Assembly: GCA_964574985.1 (NCBI GenBank)
Contig: CAZNPH010000005.1
Span: 62,001-126,000 of the forward strand
Length of the DNA: 64,000 nt
DNA from: CAZNPH01 sp964574985
GTDB taxonomy: Bacteria; Bacteroidota; Bacteroidia; Bacteroidales; SM23-62
Direction: 5' to 3'
Shown here: piece by piece, positions 1-8,930 of the stretch
Numbering within the stretch: position 1 is the stretch's first letter
Layout of the letters: every line of letters begins with the position of its first letter
Notes under the pieces: model-generated
The model's database searches: none
Told to the model about the DNA's origin: nothing
What the model saw: only the letters and a program-made list of their open reading frames with translations
Translations under genes and position numbers: made by a program

Positions 1-1
1 G

Positions 2-2146
2 GTAGCCCCCTTTAAGATCATTATGTTCATAGCTGCGCTCGGTATCCTTTTCGGGGCGACCTTTTCCAGCGGCATGATGGAGGTAGCCCGTAAAGGCATC
101 TTCCATCCCGATCAATTCTACTTCAGCGAGATCATGATCATTTTTCTCGCTGTCATGATGACCGATATTCTGCTGCTGGATTTTTTCAATACATTCGCTC
201 TGCCGACATCCACCACCGTTTCCATTGTTTTTGAGCTGCTCGGGGCAGCCGTGGCCATATCCGTGATCAAAATAGCCCATTCCCCGGATGATCTGACCAA
301 CATGAGTGACTACATCAATACGGCCAATGCACTGGTCATCATACTGGGCATCCTTTTATCGGTGGTTATAGCTTTCACTTTCGGTGCCATCATCCAATAC
401 CTGGTCAGGATTTTCTTTACATTCAGATACCACAATACATACCGGAGATTTTCATCCATCTGGGGGGGAATTGCCATCACCATCATCACCTATTTTATTC
501 TGATCAAGGGGGCAAGGGGTTCATCCTTTCTCGGTCCGGCCGCCATTGAATGGATCGGTGATCATGTCCTGGACATCATACTGATCAGTTTGGCAGGATG
601 GACGGTGATCCTGCAGGTCCTGATGTGGCTTTTTAAAACCAATATTCTGAAAGTCATTGTGCTTGTGGGCACATTTGCCCTGGCCATGGCCTTCGCAGGC
701 AATGATCTTGTCAACTTTATAGGGGTTCCCCTTGCGGGCTTTGAGTCTTTCAAATTTTTTCAGGGAAGTGGGGTTGGCGATCCCGGACTGGTCACCATGG
801 AATCCCTGAAAGGCCCCATCAAGACGCCAACCATTTTTCTTTTAATGGCCGGATTGATCATGGTAGGGACCCTGTGGAGATCCAGGAAAGCCCGTTCGGT
901 TACTGCTACGGAGCTGGATCTCAGTCGCCAGGAAGAAGGATATGAAAGGTTCGAATCTTCCCTGCTGGCCAGGGTGCTGGTCAGGATTTCCATACAGATC
1001 AACAATTTCTTTCTCAGGATCCTTCCGGATTCAATTTTTCGTTTTATCAACAAAAGATTTGATCATGCGGGATACAGGGAGGGCAAAACGGAAAAAACTT
1101 CTTTTGACCTGGTCAGGGCATCCGTCAATCTGGTTGTGGCAAGCGCCCTGATCGCCTTCGGAACTTCCATGAAACTTCCCCTTTCCACCACCTATGTCAC
1201 CTTCACGGTCGCCATGGGCACTTCCCTTGCCGACAGGGCATGGGGCCGGGAAAGTGCCGTTTACAGAATTTCCGGGGTGGTAACGGTGATCGGGGGATGG
1301 TTCTTTACCGCCCTGTGTGCATTTACCGCATCTTTCCTTATGGCCTGGCTCATTCATGCAGGCGGACTCGTTGCCATCCTTCTGCTGCTGGCGTTTGCGA
1401 TATTCATCCTTGTCAAGTCTAATACGCTGCATAAGAAAAGGGATACGAAAAAGAAAGACGAGGAACGGGAGGATGAACCATCCGAAACGGAACTGACCGG
1501 CATGGATATCCTTTCCAGATGTTCGGCCAACGTAATTTCCATACTCGAAAAAGCGTCGGAGATCTATGACGGCATCATAGACCACTATATCCATGAACGG
1601 AGGAAAAAACTCAAAAAAGACATCAAAAAGTCCAAAAACCTGCAGAAAGAAACCTTCAGGGTCAGGAACAACATATACAAAACCATCTGCAAACTACAGG
1701 AAGACGCCATCGAGACCGGGCATTATTATGTGCAGGTCATCGATTACCTGAAAGAGACCGTAACAACCCTCAATTTCATAGCAGAACCTGTATTCAATCA
1801 CATCGACAACAACCATCCCCCTCTGATCAAGGACCAGATCAGGGACATCACAGAAATCAGAAAGGAAGTCAGCAGGTTTTATGAAAAAGTCATTGCCATA
1901 CAAAAAAAGGAAGCATTCAAGGATATTTCCGATGCCATGAAAATGCAGGGGGAGATCATCGAAAGCATCAACAAATACAAGAAGAAACAATTGAAAAGGA
2001 TTAAAAAAGCAGAAGTAGGGACCAAGAACAGCCTATTGTTCCTGACGGTTCTGAACGAAACCAAGAATTTAATGATCTACGCAATGAATCTCCTCACATC
2101 ACAAAAAGACTTTCTTCACTACAACCATTTCAATTCTGCCGGCTAA
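2..2146 (+). CDS. PiT-family inorganic phosphate transporter with PhoU-like C-terminal domain (5' partial)
   Basis: Inner-membrane phosphate permease of the PiT family. The two family repeats are visible: a TSTTVSIVFELLGAAVA segment near residue 70 and PLSTTYVTFTVAMGTSLADRAWGR-type sequence (the start of it seen near residue 390), each in a hydrophobic block. About 200 C-terminal residues are charged and helical, without membrane segments, and resemble PhoU, an arrangement common in Bacteroidota. The frame is open from base 2 and codons before the first ATG (base 23) read VAPFKII, typical of internal PiT sequence, so the true start lies outside the window and roughly 40-50 residues are missing. 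The stop codon overlaps that of the convergent response regulator by a few bases. Uptake is probably driven by a cation gradient (family knowledge). Confidence 0.93.
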   Translation, partial: VAPFKIIMFIAALGILFGATFSSGMMEVARKGIFHPDQFYFSEIMIIFLAVMMTDILLLDFFNTFALPTSTTVSIVFELLGAAVAISVIKIAHSPDDLTNMSDYINTANALVIILGILLSVVIAFTFGAIIQYLVRIFFTFRYHNTYRRFSSIWGGIAITIITYFILIKGARGSSFLGPAAIEWIGDHVLDIILISLAGWTVILQVLMWLFKTNILKVIVLVGTFALAMAFAGNDLVNFIGVPLAGFESFKFFQGSGVGDPGLVTMESLKGPIKTPTIFLLMAGLIMVGTLWRSRKARSVTATELDLSRQEEGYERFESSLLARVLVRISIQINNFFLRILPDSIFRFINKRFDHAGYREGKTEKTSFDLVRASVNLVVASALIAFGTSMKLPLSTTYVTFTVAMGTSLADRAWGRESAVYRISGVVTVIGGWFFTALCAFTASFLMAWLIHAGGLVAILLLLAFAIFILVKSNTLHKKRDTKKKDEEREDEPSETELTGMDILSRCSANVISILEKASEIYDGIIDHYIHERRKKLKKDIKKSKNLQKETFRVRNNIYKTICKLQEDAIETGHYYVQVIDYLKETVTTLNFIAEPVFNHIDNNHPPLIKDQIRDITEIRKEVSRFYEKVIAIQKKEAFKDISDAMKMQGEIIESINKYKKKQLKRIKKAEVGTKNSLLFLTVLNETKNLMIYAMNLLTSQKDFLHYNHFNSAG

Positions 2147-2847
2147 TCGACAAACTTATACCCAACTCCCTTGACGGTCTGTATGTATTTGTCCCCGATC
2201 TTTTCCCTCAGTTTGCGGATATGTACGTCAATGGTCCTGTCGCCGACAATGATGTTGTCACCCCAGACCGCGTGGAAAATCTCTTCGCGGGTAAAAACTT
2301 TTCCCGGCCTGGAAATCAAAAGGTTGAGCAATTCGAATTCTTTTTTGGGCAGAAACAGGTTTTTTCCATCCTTGATCACCACAAATCGCTCCCGGTCAAT
2401 GGTCAGATTTCTTTTTTCAATCAGCTTGGCCTTGCCGGCCGGATGCAAATTTTCAGCCTGTGACTGTCTTTTCAGCAAGGCCCTGATCCGGCTGATCAGG
2501 ACTTTGGGTTTTATTGGCTTGGTGATATAGTCATCCCCTCCTGCTTCAAATCCTGCAATTTGTGAATAATCTTCTCCACGTGCGGTCAAGAAGGCGATAA
2601 TGGTCTTTTCCAGTTCGGGAATCTTCCTGAGCTCCTCACATGTTTCGATTCCATCCATCTCAGGCATCATTACATCCAGCAGGATCAGGTGTGGCTTGAT
2701 TTTTTTTGCTTCTTTGATCGCATCCCGGCCCTTTTGGGTGGAATAAATGGAAAAACCCTCCTTCTTCAGGTTGTATGTAATAAATTCGATGATATCGGGT
2801 TCGTCGTCAACAAGAAGGATTTTATACCGGCTGTTGTCCGTACTCAT
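2143..2847 (-). CDS. PhoB/OmpR-family DNA-binding response regulator
   Basis: Two-component response regulator of 234 residues. The receiver domain (about 5-120) has the acidic pair in LLVDDEPD, phospho-acceptor Asp58 in LLDVMMPEMDG, Thr88 and Lys110. A winged-helix DNA-binding domain fills about 140-234 and ends in the family signature DVHIRKLREKIGDKYIQTVKG. It resembles PhoB-type regulators of phosphate starvation, and its convergent neighbour is a phosphate transporter, so a phosphate role is a reasonable inference. No histidine kinase gene lies beside it, so the partner is unknown. Its stop (TAG on the minus strand, bases 2143-2145) overlaps the transporter's TAA. Confidence 0.9.
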   Translation of the reverse strand: MSTDNSRYKILLVDDEPDIIEFITYNLKKEGFSIYSTQKGRDAIKEAKKIKPHLILLDVMMPEMDGIETCEELRKIPELEKTIIAFLTARGEDYSQIAGFEAGGDDYITKPIKPKVLISRIRALLKRQSQAENLHPAGKAKLIEKRNLTIDRERFVVIKDGKNLFLPKKEFELLNLLISRPGKVFTREEIFHAVWGDNIIVGDRTIDVHIRKLREKIGDKYIQTVKGVGYKFVD

Positions 2848-2919
2848 TATGGTTAGAACTGTTTCCGGCTTAAATTTAGCAAATTAATCAACAGGGAAAC
2901 GGTTTTGAATGGGTTTTTC

Positions 2920-2946
2920 ATAAAAAAACCGGCTTTTTCCGGCTGG
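2920..2946 (-). terminator. Candidate intrinsic terminator downstream of the small CarboxypepD_reg gene
   Basis: Read on the minus strand, a six-pair stem (AGCCGG / CCGGTT with one G-U pair, loop of six bases) runs straight into a run of T residues (plus-strand A run 2922-2928). It lies between the end of the 2975-3331 gene and the start of the response regulator, so it would separate the two transcripts. The stem is short, so confidence is modest. Confidence 0.4.
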
Positions 2947-2974
2947 TTGGGATTTCAGCAGATGAGGCATATTT

Positions 2975-3331
2975 TCAGACTTTCCTTTTGATTTTTATAT
3001 CCAAATTCATGGGTGCCTCTTTGAATAATTCAATATTCCTGATGTTTTTGGTACCGTATGAAACATAGTGGGTTTGAATCTGATATGTGTCCGGGACCAG
3101 ATCCCTGAAAATGAACTCTCCGTTGAAATCAGTGTAGGCAGATTGATCTTTCCCCCGCAGGGTAAGCTTTACACCGGCCAGTGTTTCACCTGTTTCCATA
3201 TCGGTCACCGTTCCGCTGATTGCATATGATGATTTCCCGTTTCGTTCTTTCTCACGGTTTTCACCCTCTCCGGCACCATATGCAAGGGTGTTCATCAGGG
3301 CGAACAACATGATGCTTATCCATAACCTCAT
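2975..3331 (-). CDS. Small secreted protein with carboxypeptidase-like regulatory domain
   Basis: About 118 residues. An N-terminal signal peptide (MRLWISIMLFALMNTLAYG) is followed by a short charged linker and one CarboxypepD_reg-like beta-sandwich. The motif order ISGTVTDMETGETLAGV, then TDFNGEFIF, then YQIQTHYVSYGT matches the N-terminal domain of SusC/TonB-dependent receptors, but no plug or barrel follows. The first in-frame start is a GTG four codons upstream; the ATG at 3331 gives a cleaner signal peptide and is preferred. Function unknown; a stand-alone periplasmic or surface beta-sandwich is the most that can be said. Downstream sits a candidate terminator. Confidence 0.75.
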   Translation of the reverse strand: MRLWISIMLFALMNTLAYGAGEGENREKERNGKSSYAISGTVTDMETGETLAGVKLTLRGKDQSAYTDFNGEFIFRDLVPDTYQIQTHYVSYGTKNIRNIELFKEAPMNLDIKIKRKV

Positions 3332-3433
3332 GGCAAATCTCACTTTACATGCAAAAATACGCCCCGTACAATAAATATATATTACCTGAAACTTAGATTA
3401 TGGTTAACAAAAGATTAAATTAACCTTAAGCAA

Positions 3434-4975
3434 TCAGGTCCTGTGTTCATCCCTTAGAAGATCATTGATGTGTTTTACGGGACCAAAGGTTTCTCCGGGA
3501 ACTTCAACAAAAACCGTATTCCAGTATGCCATCGATCCATTCCAGAGACCCGGTAATTCAAGTGCTTTAAGGGATTTGCCATTGGAGGATTTGCAGGATA
3601 TGAAACCTGTGTCGTCATCCCTGAAATCCAAAAGATCAAATTTTTCGCCACGGTGATTTTTCACCCAACAGACGATGTCCACCGGATTAAAATGAGTGGA
3701 TTTTTTCAGCAACTCATATTGTCCGGTATCCTCTGTATCGATCTGCGAGGTTTCCACGATCTGGAGGGATACCGAACCATCCCCGTGCCTGACCCAGAAA
3801 GGTCCTCCCCCCGGTTCATCTTCATTTTTCACCATACCGCATACTCTCAGGGGCCTGTTGAGGATCCTTCTGAAATAAATCTCTTTTTCCCTGTCATCCC
3901 AGTCATCCAGTTCCCGTACCGGGATCATGCACAACTCATTTTTACAAAAAGCTGCAATATCCCCGATCAATTCCTTATCCCCGGGGAGTTTCTCCAGCTG
4001 TTGCACATAATTGAATATTTTATTCCTGTACCCCAGCAAGATTCCCGCCAGCGCCTGCTTGTACCTGGCGACCATGGGATGCAGTCTTTCGGCCAATACA
4101 TTATCTATGTTCTTGATGAATATAAGGTCCGCTTCAATTCCGTTCAGGTTTTCCAGCAAAGCGCCATGACCGCCAGGCCGGAAAAGGATGTTTCCTTCTC
4201 TGTCCCGGATGGGCCGGTTTTCCATGTGGACTGCAATGGTGTCGGTGGAAGGTTTCTGAACGGAAAATTCAAAACGGATACCGTCCTTTGTCCTGTCCCT
4301 GAAAGCAGAAACCAATGTTCCGGTGTGCTCCCGGAAGTCCTCAAGATAACCGGGGGAAACGGTCAGATGGATGCATATCCGCCCGCCTTTTCCGGCGGAG
4401 TATAAAAAAGATTCATGCAGATGTTCTACACATGGGGTACGGTCCTCATGTGCATATTTATGAAACTTTATCAGGCCTTTGGGCATATTGCCATAACCGA
4501 GTCCCTTCTCTTCCAGTACACAGCCGATCAGTTCATCAAAGGCATTCTCCCGGATCAGTCTTTCCGGATCCTTCCCGGGTATTGCCTGTCTCATATCTTC
4601 ATAAAAGGCAAATTGTTTCAGATGGGTCAGGAAAGTCCATACATAGGGATCCTGTTCCTTGATCTTTTCAATAGTCTGAGATCCGGCTGTATCCCGGTTC
4701 CGGATAAATTCATAAAGCTTCTTGAACATTCTCGTGGCTGCACCTGAGGCCGGAACAAATTTCACCAGGTCCAGTATGCTCTTTTTGGATTCATACCTGG
4801 AAATTGACTCTGCAATCATATCATCGCTGAGACGGGAAATACCATGTCCGGTCGTGGCCGGAGCCACAACACGCAAATAGGGAAATCCGTTTTCAAAACG
4901 TTGAATCTGTTCCTTAATCTGTTTTTCCGGAATGCCTTTTTGCCTGAAATGATCCCTGTCCTTGTCAGTAAACAT
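3434..4975 (-). CDS. DUF4301 family protein
   Basis: A 513-residue cytoplasmic-type protein without signal peptide or membrane segments. The N-terminal part contains LVKFVPASGAATRMFK near residue 90, a recognisable DUF4301 landmark, followed by long alpha/beta stretches including a glycine-rich LFRPGGHGALLENLN motif near residue 270, which recalls sugar-nucleotide-binding proteins. DUF4301 is widespread in Bacteroidota and has no established biochemical role that I can state. The gene is monocistronic in appearance, with 95 bases to the upstream yjbQ-like gene on the same strand. Family assignment is from recognition of motifs; function is unknown. Confidence 0.85.
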   Translation of the reverse strand: MFTDKDRDHFRQKGIPEKQIKEQIQRFENGFPYLRVVAPATTGHGISRLSDDMIAESISRYESKKSILDLVKFVPASGAATRMFKKLYEFIRNRDTAGSQTIEKIKEQDPYVWTFLTHLKQFAFYEDMRQAIPGKDPERLIRENAFDELIGCVLEEKGLGYGNMPKGLIKFHKYAHEDRTPCVEHLHESFLYSAGKGGRICIHLTVSPGYLEDFREHTGTLVSAFRDRTKDGIRFEFSVQKPSTDTIAVHMENRPIRDREGNILFRPGGHGALLENLNGIEADLIFIKNIDNVLAERLHPMVARYKQALAGILLGYRNKIFNYVQQLEKLPGDKELIGDIAAFCKNELCMIPVRELDDWDDREKEIYFRRILNRPLRVCGMVKNEDEPGGGPFWVRHGDGSVSLQIVETSQIDTEDTGQYELLKKSTHFNPVDIVCWVKNHRGEKFDLLDFRDDDTGFISCKSSNGKSLKALELPGLWNGSMAYWNTVFVEVPGETFGPVKHINDLLRDEHRT

Positions 4976-5070
4976 TGGCAGGTTTTGTTGTTATACAATT
5001 AATTCTTATGGCAAGGCCGGTCGCTTCATCTCACGGGTGCAGGTTCTTTTGCACAGGTTATAAAGATTCG

Positions 5071-5481
5071 TCAGCCGAACACCGTCAGAACAGCTTTTCT
5101 GCGTCCTCCGTGCCTCCTGAATTCACACAGGTAAATTCCCTGCCAGGTTCCGAGATTGAGCCGGTGGCGGGTAATGGGCAGGGTCAGGGACTGCCCCACC
5201 AGGGATGATCCGAGATGCGCTGGCATATCATCCGGCCCTTCGAGCGTATGGGTAAACCAGTTGCTGCCCCCGGGTATCAATCTGCGAAAAAAACTGTCAA
5301 AATCCTTTCGTACGGAAGGATCTGCATTTTCATTCAGGGCAAGACCTGCGGAGGTGTGCTTTAACAGAATATTCAACAGACCCGCATTGGGCAGATCATG
5401 TAAATGATCTTCAATATGACCGGTGATCAGGTGAATTCCCCTGCCCAGATCAGGAAGGAGTATTTCTTGCTGGGTGATCAT
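5071..5481 (-). CDS. YjbQ family protein (UPF0047; secondary thiamine-phosphate synthase fold)
   Basis: A 136-residue protein of the YjbQ/UPF0047 family. Visible landmarks are GLLNILLKHTSAGLALNENAD near residues 35-55, HTLEGPDDMPAHLGSSLVG around 75-95 and the C-terminal LNLGTWQGIYLCEFR. Its length equals the family norm. Some members show weak thiamine-phosphate synthase activity, but the physiological role is unsettled. A TACTTTTG sequence, matching the Bacteroidota -7 box, sits only six bases before the ATG (plus 5487-5494), so the mRNA could be nearly leaderless; this is an inference. It diverges from the 5553 gene across 71 bases. Confidence 0.9.
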   Translation of the reverse strand: MITQQEILLPDLGRGIHLITGHIEDHLHDLPNAGLLNILLKHTSAGLALNENADPSVRKDFDSFFRRLIPGGSNWFTHTLEGPDDMPAHLGSSLVGQSLTLPITRHRLNLGTWQGIYLCEFRRHGGRRKAVLTVFG

Positions 5482-5552
5482 GACAACAAAAGTAATCTTT
5501 TTCCCATTAATACTTTTAATTTTACATTTACATAATATTTCAATTTCAAAGA

Positions 5553-6200
5553 ATGCATTGGCTGAGGTGTTTTTCTGCTAAAGTGGGAAGCTGGCCTTTG
5601 ATCGGACTCCTTCTGATTGCGGGTTCAGTGAAATTGTCTGCCCAGGAAGAGGAGCTTATTGAATTCCACGGGAAGGTTATGAACGAACTGCTTGAGCCGC
5701 TTCAATTTGTTCATGTGGTTATCCTGAATAAAAATCAGGGAACCATTTCCGATCAGAACGGGATGTTCTCTTTCGTGGCCGAACCGCATGACACGGTGCT
5801 GTTCTCGGCTGTGGGATACAAAAAGAAATACCATGTCATACCCGATACCCTGGAGGATTATACCTATACCACCGATATTACCATGCAAACCGATACCATC
5901 ATGATCGGTGAAATATTCATATATCCATGGAAGACATACGAAGAATTCAAAAAGGCCTTTATCAATCTCGAACTGCCTGATGATGACCTGAAAAGGGCCT
6001 ACAAGAACATAGCCATCATCCAGGCACAGATCGCCCAAAGCCGCTCTCCGGACCCCCAGCTCAACTATAAATATTTTATGAAGGAATATTACGATAAACT
6101 CTATTACCGGGGCCAATACCCTTCTTACACCATCTTCAATCCTTTTGCCTGGGCGGAATTTTTCAGATATCTGAAAGAAGGGAAATTCAGGCAGGAATGA
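5553..6200 (+). CDS. Secreted protein with carboxypeptidase-like regulatory domain
   Basis: A 215-residue protein with an N-terminal signal peptide ending near LIAGSVKLSAQ, then a CarboxypepD_reg-like domain at about 35-115 (EFHGKVMNELLEPLQFVHVVI, DQNGMFSFV, LFSAVGYKK). The remaining 100 residues (EIFIYPWKTYEEFKKAF, then helical sequence) have no recognised fold. This layout, a beta-sandwich with a helical tail and no plug or barrel, recurs in Bacteroidota just upstream of TonB-dependent receptors. It lies 82 bases before the receptor on the same strand, so the two are probably co-transcribed. It could interact with the receptor in the periplasm, which is inference only. Confidence 0.8.
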   Translation: MHWLRCFSAKVGSWPLIGLLLIAGSVKLSAQEEELIEFHGKVMNELLEPLQFVHVVILNKNQGTISDQNGMFSFVAEPHDTVLFSAVGYKKKYHVIPDTLEDYTYTTDITMQTDTIMIGEIFIYPWKTYEEFKKAFINLELPDDDLKRAYKNIAIIQAQIAQSRSPDPQLNYKYFMKEYYDKLYYRGQYPSYTIFNPFAWAEFFRYLKEGKFRQE

Positions 6201-6282
6201 AAAAGACAGGAAAAGGTAAATCCTACACAATTATGCCCGGGTTTCACAGTTTATCTAATTGATCATAAGTCAGAATACCCTG

Positions 6283-8736
6283 ATGAGGTTTGCCTGCATA
6301 CTGATCTCCCTGACGCTCATTCTGTCCCTGAAATTATCCGGGCAGGATCATGCCTGGATTACGGGAACCGTGAACAATGAAAAAAAACAGCCGGTCTTTT
6401 CCGTCAACGTCTTCATCCCAAATACGGGATCGGGCACCACAACCAACGAAGAAGGGAAATACCGTCTGAAGATCCCGCCGGACAGAACAGTCGCCGTCGT
6501 TTTCTCATCCGTCGGTTACCGGTCAGACAGCATCCGGATCGCTGCAGAAGCCGGAGAAGAAAAAAACTTCGACATGATCCTGCAAACCGCTGTGGAGGAT
6601 CTGGAGGAAGTCACTGTTTCAAAACGCTACTTCCAGACGGGCACCCTGTCCATGATCGGGATCAAATCCATCCGTATGATACCCGGACCTTCAAGGAGCA
6701 TTGAACATCTCATAGCAACTTTCCCGGGCGTATCTTCAAGAAACGAACTCAGTTCACAGTATATGGTCAGGGGTGGGAATTTTGACGAAAATCTCGTATA
6801 CGTGAACGATGTTGAGATATTCCGTCCTTTCCTCATCAGATCAGGACAACAGGAAGGCATAAGTTTTGTCAATCCCGATATGGTTTCCTCGGTCAGCTTT
6901 TCTGCCGGGGGGTTTGATGCGACTTTCGGCGACAAAATGTCTTCCGTGCTTGACATCAAATACCGGAAACCCGTTGAAAGGTCAGGTCATGCAAACATCA
7001 GCCTGCTGGGTGGGAATTTGCATCTGGAAGGAACTTCGGATAACAGAAAATTTACCCATAATTCGGGATTGCGGTACAAGACCACCCGCTATCTTCTGAA
7101 CAGTCTTGAAACCAAGGGAGAGTACCTGCCGGACTTTCTGGACTTTCAGACTTACCTGACCTGGCAATTGAACCCAAAATGGGACTTCAGCCTGCTGGGG
7201 AATATCGCAAAAAACGAGTACCGTTTCATCCCGCAAACCCGGCAAACCGATTTCGGGACATTCCAGAGTCCGCTGAACCTGACCATATATTATGACGGGA
7301 ATGAAAAAGACAAGTATCTGGTTACCAATGGGGCAATAACAGTCCGTTACAACAACGGAAACCGCCTGAACCTGGCACTTACAGCTTCCGGGGCAGTTTT
7401 CAATGAACAGGAAGCTTTCGATATCCGGGGACAATACCTGATCAACGAACTGGACAATACGCCCAATTCAGAAACATACGGAGACAGCATCATGAATATC
7501 GGGGTCGGCACCTTCCTGAATCATGCCCGCAATTATCTTGACGCATATGTATACAATCTGGCCCACCGGGGTTCATACCGTCACCGTAACATTCAACTCA
7601 AATGGGGCATAAAATACAGGGCAGACAGGATATTTGACCAATTGAGCGAATGGGAAATGATCGATTCGTCAGGATATGCCGTTCCCTATTCGGGCAACCG
7701 GATCCTTCTGAAAACAAGCATCCGTTCGGAAAACAGACTGGTATCCGGTCGTTTTGAAACATACATCCAGAACACTTTCCGTTTCCGGCCCTTCTCATCG
7801 GTTCTTTACTTTACAACCGGTATAAGGATGAATTACTGGGATTTTAACCGTCAATTTCTTTTGAGTCCCAGGCTGACCCTTTCCATGAAGCCGGGATGGG
7901 ACCCGGATTTCATTTTCCGGTTTTCTTCGGGCTACTATCAACAACCCCCGTTTTACAAAGAAATGAGATATCCGGATGGAGGGATCAATCAGGAAACCAG
8001 GGCTCAGGAATCCATACATTTCGTGCTCGGAGGAGACCATTTTTTCGATGCATGGGGCAGACCCTTCAAGCTGACTGCAGAATTGTACTACAAGCATTTG
8101 AATCATCTGATCCCCTACAAACTCGATAATGTAAAAATAGAATACGCGGCGGTAAACAGCGCCAGGGGATACTCCATGGGCTTGGATATGAAGATCCATG
8201 GAGAGTTTGTCAGGGATGCAGAATCCTGGGCGAGTCTGGGCATCATGAAAACCGCGGAAGATATACGGGGGGATTTCTACCTGAACGAAGAGGACGAGCG
8301 GATCGAGCCGGGATTCTATCCCAGGCCGACCGATCAGCGGATCAGTTTCGGGTTGTTTTTCCAGGATTATTTGCCCAATAATCCCGATTATAAATTCAGC
8401 ATTACCTTCCTTTACGGCAGCAAGCTTCCCTTCAGCCCGCCGAATACCGGGCGCTATGACCTGACATACAGAATGCCGGCGTATAAGCGCGTGGATCTGG
8501 GCTTTTCAAAAATACTCAAGCGGGCAGACCAATATCTGGCTGAAGGGAATCCTTTCAGACATTTCCAGAGCATCTGGCTGGGAGCTGAGATCTTCAACCT
8601 GCTGGGTGTGAACAATACCATCTCCTATCTGTGGATCAAAACCGTTTCCAATCAGCAAAGAATCCCTGGTATGTTCGCTGTCCCGAATTATATGACCTCC
8701 CGGAGATTCAACCTGAAACTCACGGCCAGATTCTGA
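6283..8736 (+). CDS. TonB-dependent receptor with N-terminal carboxypeptidase-like regulatory domain
   Basis: Outer-membrane active transporter of 817 residues. A signal peptide (to about residue 21) precedes a CarboxypepD_reg domain (ITGTVNNEKKQPVFSVNVFIP to about 110), a plug domain (about 125-225, with SIEHLIATFPGVSSRNELSSQ and YMVRGGNFDENLVYVNDV) and a long beta-barrel rich in aromatic alternating strands that ends in FNLKLTARF, with the C-terminal Phe expected for outer-membrane assembly. It lacks a SusD partner, so it is not a classic Sus pair; the substrate cannot be read from sequence. The longer frame begins with TTG at 6259; the ATG at 6283 is preferred because it directly starts the signal peptide. 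Confidence 0.92.
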   Translation: MRFACILISLTLILSLKLSGQDHAWITGTVNNEKKQPVFSVNVFIPNTGSGTTTNEEGKYRLKIPPDRTVAVVFSSVGYRSDSIRIAAEAGEEKNFDMILQTAVEDLEEVTVSKRYFQTGTLSMIGIKSIRMIPGPSRSIEHLIATFPGVSSRNELSSQYMVRGGNFDENLVYVNDVEIFRPFLIRSGQQEGISFVNPDMVSSVSFSAGGFDATFGDKMSSVLDIKYRKPVERSGHANISLLGGNLHLEGTSDNRKFTHNSGLRYKTTRYLLNSLETKGEYLPDFLDFQTYLTWQLNPKWDFSLLGNIAKNEYRFIPQTRQTDFGTFQSPLNLTIYYDGNEKDKYLVTNGAITVRYNNGNRLNLALTASGAVFNEQEAFDIRGQYLINELDNTPNSETYGDSIMNIGVGTFLNHARNYLDAYVYNLAHRGSYRHRNIQLKWGIKYRADRIFDQLSEWEMIDSSGYAVPYSGNRILLKTSIRSENRLVSGRFETYIQNTFRFRPFSSVLYFTTGIRMNYWDFNRQFLLSPRLTLSMKPGWDPDFIFRFSSGYYQQPPFYKEMRYPDGGINQETRAQESIHFVLGGDHFFDAWGRPFKLTAELYYKHLNHLIPYKLDNVKIEYAAVNSARGYSMGLDMKIHGEFVRDAESWASLGIMKTAEDIRGDFYLNEEDERIEPGFYPRPTDQRISFGLFFQDYLPNNPDYKFSITFLYGSKLPFSPPNTGRYDLTYRMPAYKRVDLGFSKILKRADQYLAEGNPFRHFQSIWLGAEIFNLLGVNNTISYLWIKTVSNQQRIPGMFAVPNYMTSRRFNLKLTARF

Positions 8737-8780
8737 CGGTCAATCCTTAAATTATCATTTTCAATATTCAAATGAATCAC

Positions 8781-8788
8781 TAAATTTG
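8781..8788 (+). promoter_or_regulatory. Candidate -7 promoter box TAAATTTG upstream of rocD
   Basis: TAAATTTG matches the Bacteroidota consensus TAnnTTTG exactly. It would give a transcript with a leader of about 135 bases containing the GC-rich stretch at 8821-8857 and the whole repeated leader element. No convincing -33 TTTG was found at the right spacing, so this is a weak call. An alternative promoter lies within the repeated element itself (TTTG 8875-8878, TATAATTT 8899-8906). Confidence 0.3.
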
Positions 8789-8831
8789 CTGTTCAATTAT
8801 ATTTTATCCGGAGACAAATGACCGGCCCGGC

Positions 8832-8930
8832 ATGTGGACAGCCGGTGGATGGCCGGCAAAAAAAAGCCATAACCTTTGAACTGATATTGTAACAGGCTTA
8901 TAATTTTATTATTAACTAAAATATTTACTT
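8832..8930 (+). repeat. Repeated 99-base promoter/leader element, copy A (before rocD)
   Basis: These 99 bases align without gaps to 21986-21888 read on the minus strand. The first 63 positions match at 50 of 63 and the last 36 at 23 of 36. The strongest blocks are TGGCCGGCAA, ACCTT.GAAC, ATTGTAACA and TTAACT.AAATATTT. Each copy ends at the base before a start codon. Within it are a possible -33 box TTTG (8875-8878) and -7 box TATAATTT (8899-8906) with 20 bases between, so at least part of it may be promoter. The identity also covers about 40 bases upstream of that -33 box and the short leader downstream. Its function is unknown. Confidence 0.7.

Noticed and set aside
6283..8736. SusC/SusD polysaccharide utilisation locus
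   Set aside because: The receptor has no SusD-like neighbour and no adjacent glycoside hydrolase.
8821..8857. GC-rich inverted repeats before rocD as a terminator
   Set aside because: The adjacent run is of A on the plus strand, and on the minus strand the T run would precede the stem, so it does not form an intrinsic terminator in either direction.
8832..8894. Repeated element as a conserved short ORF
   Set aside because: One frame reads 17 codons with the same stop in both copies, but substitutions are not biased to synonymous positions and copy identity continues past the stop, so a nucleic-acid element is more likely.
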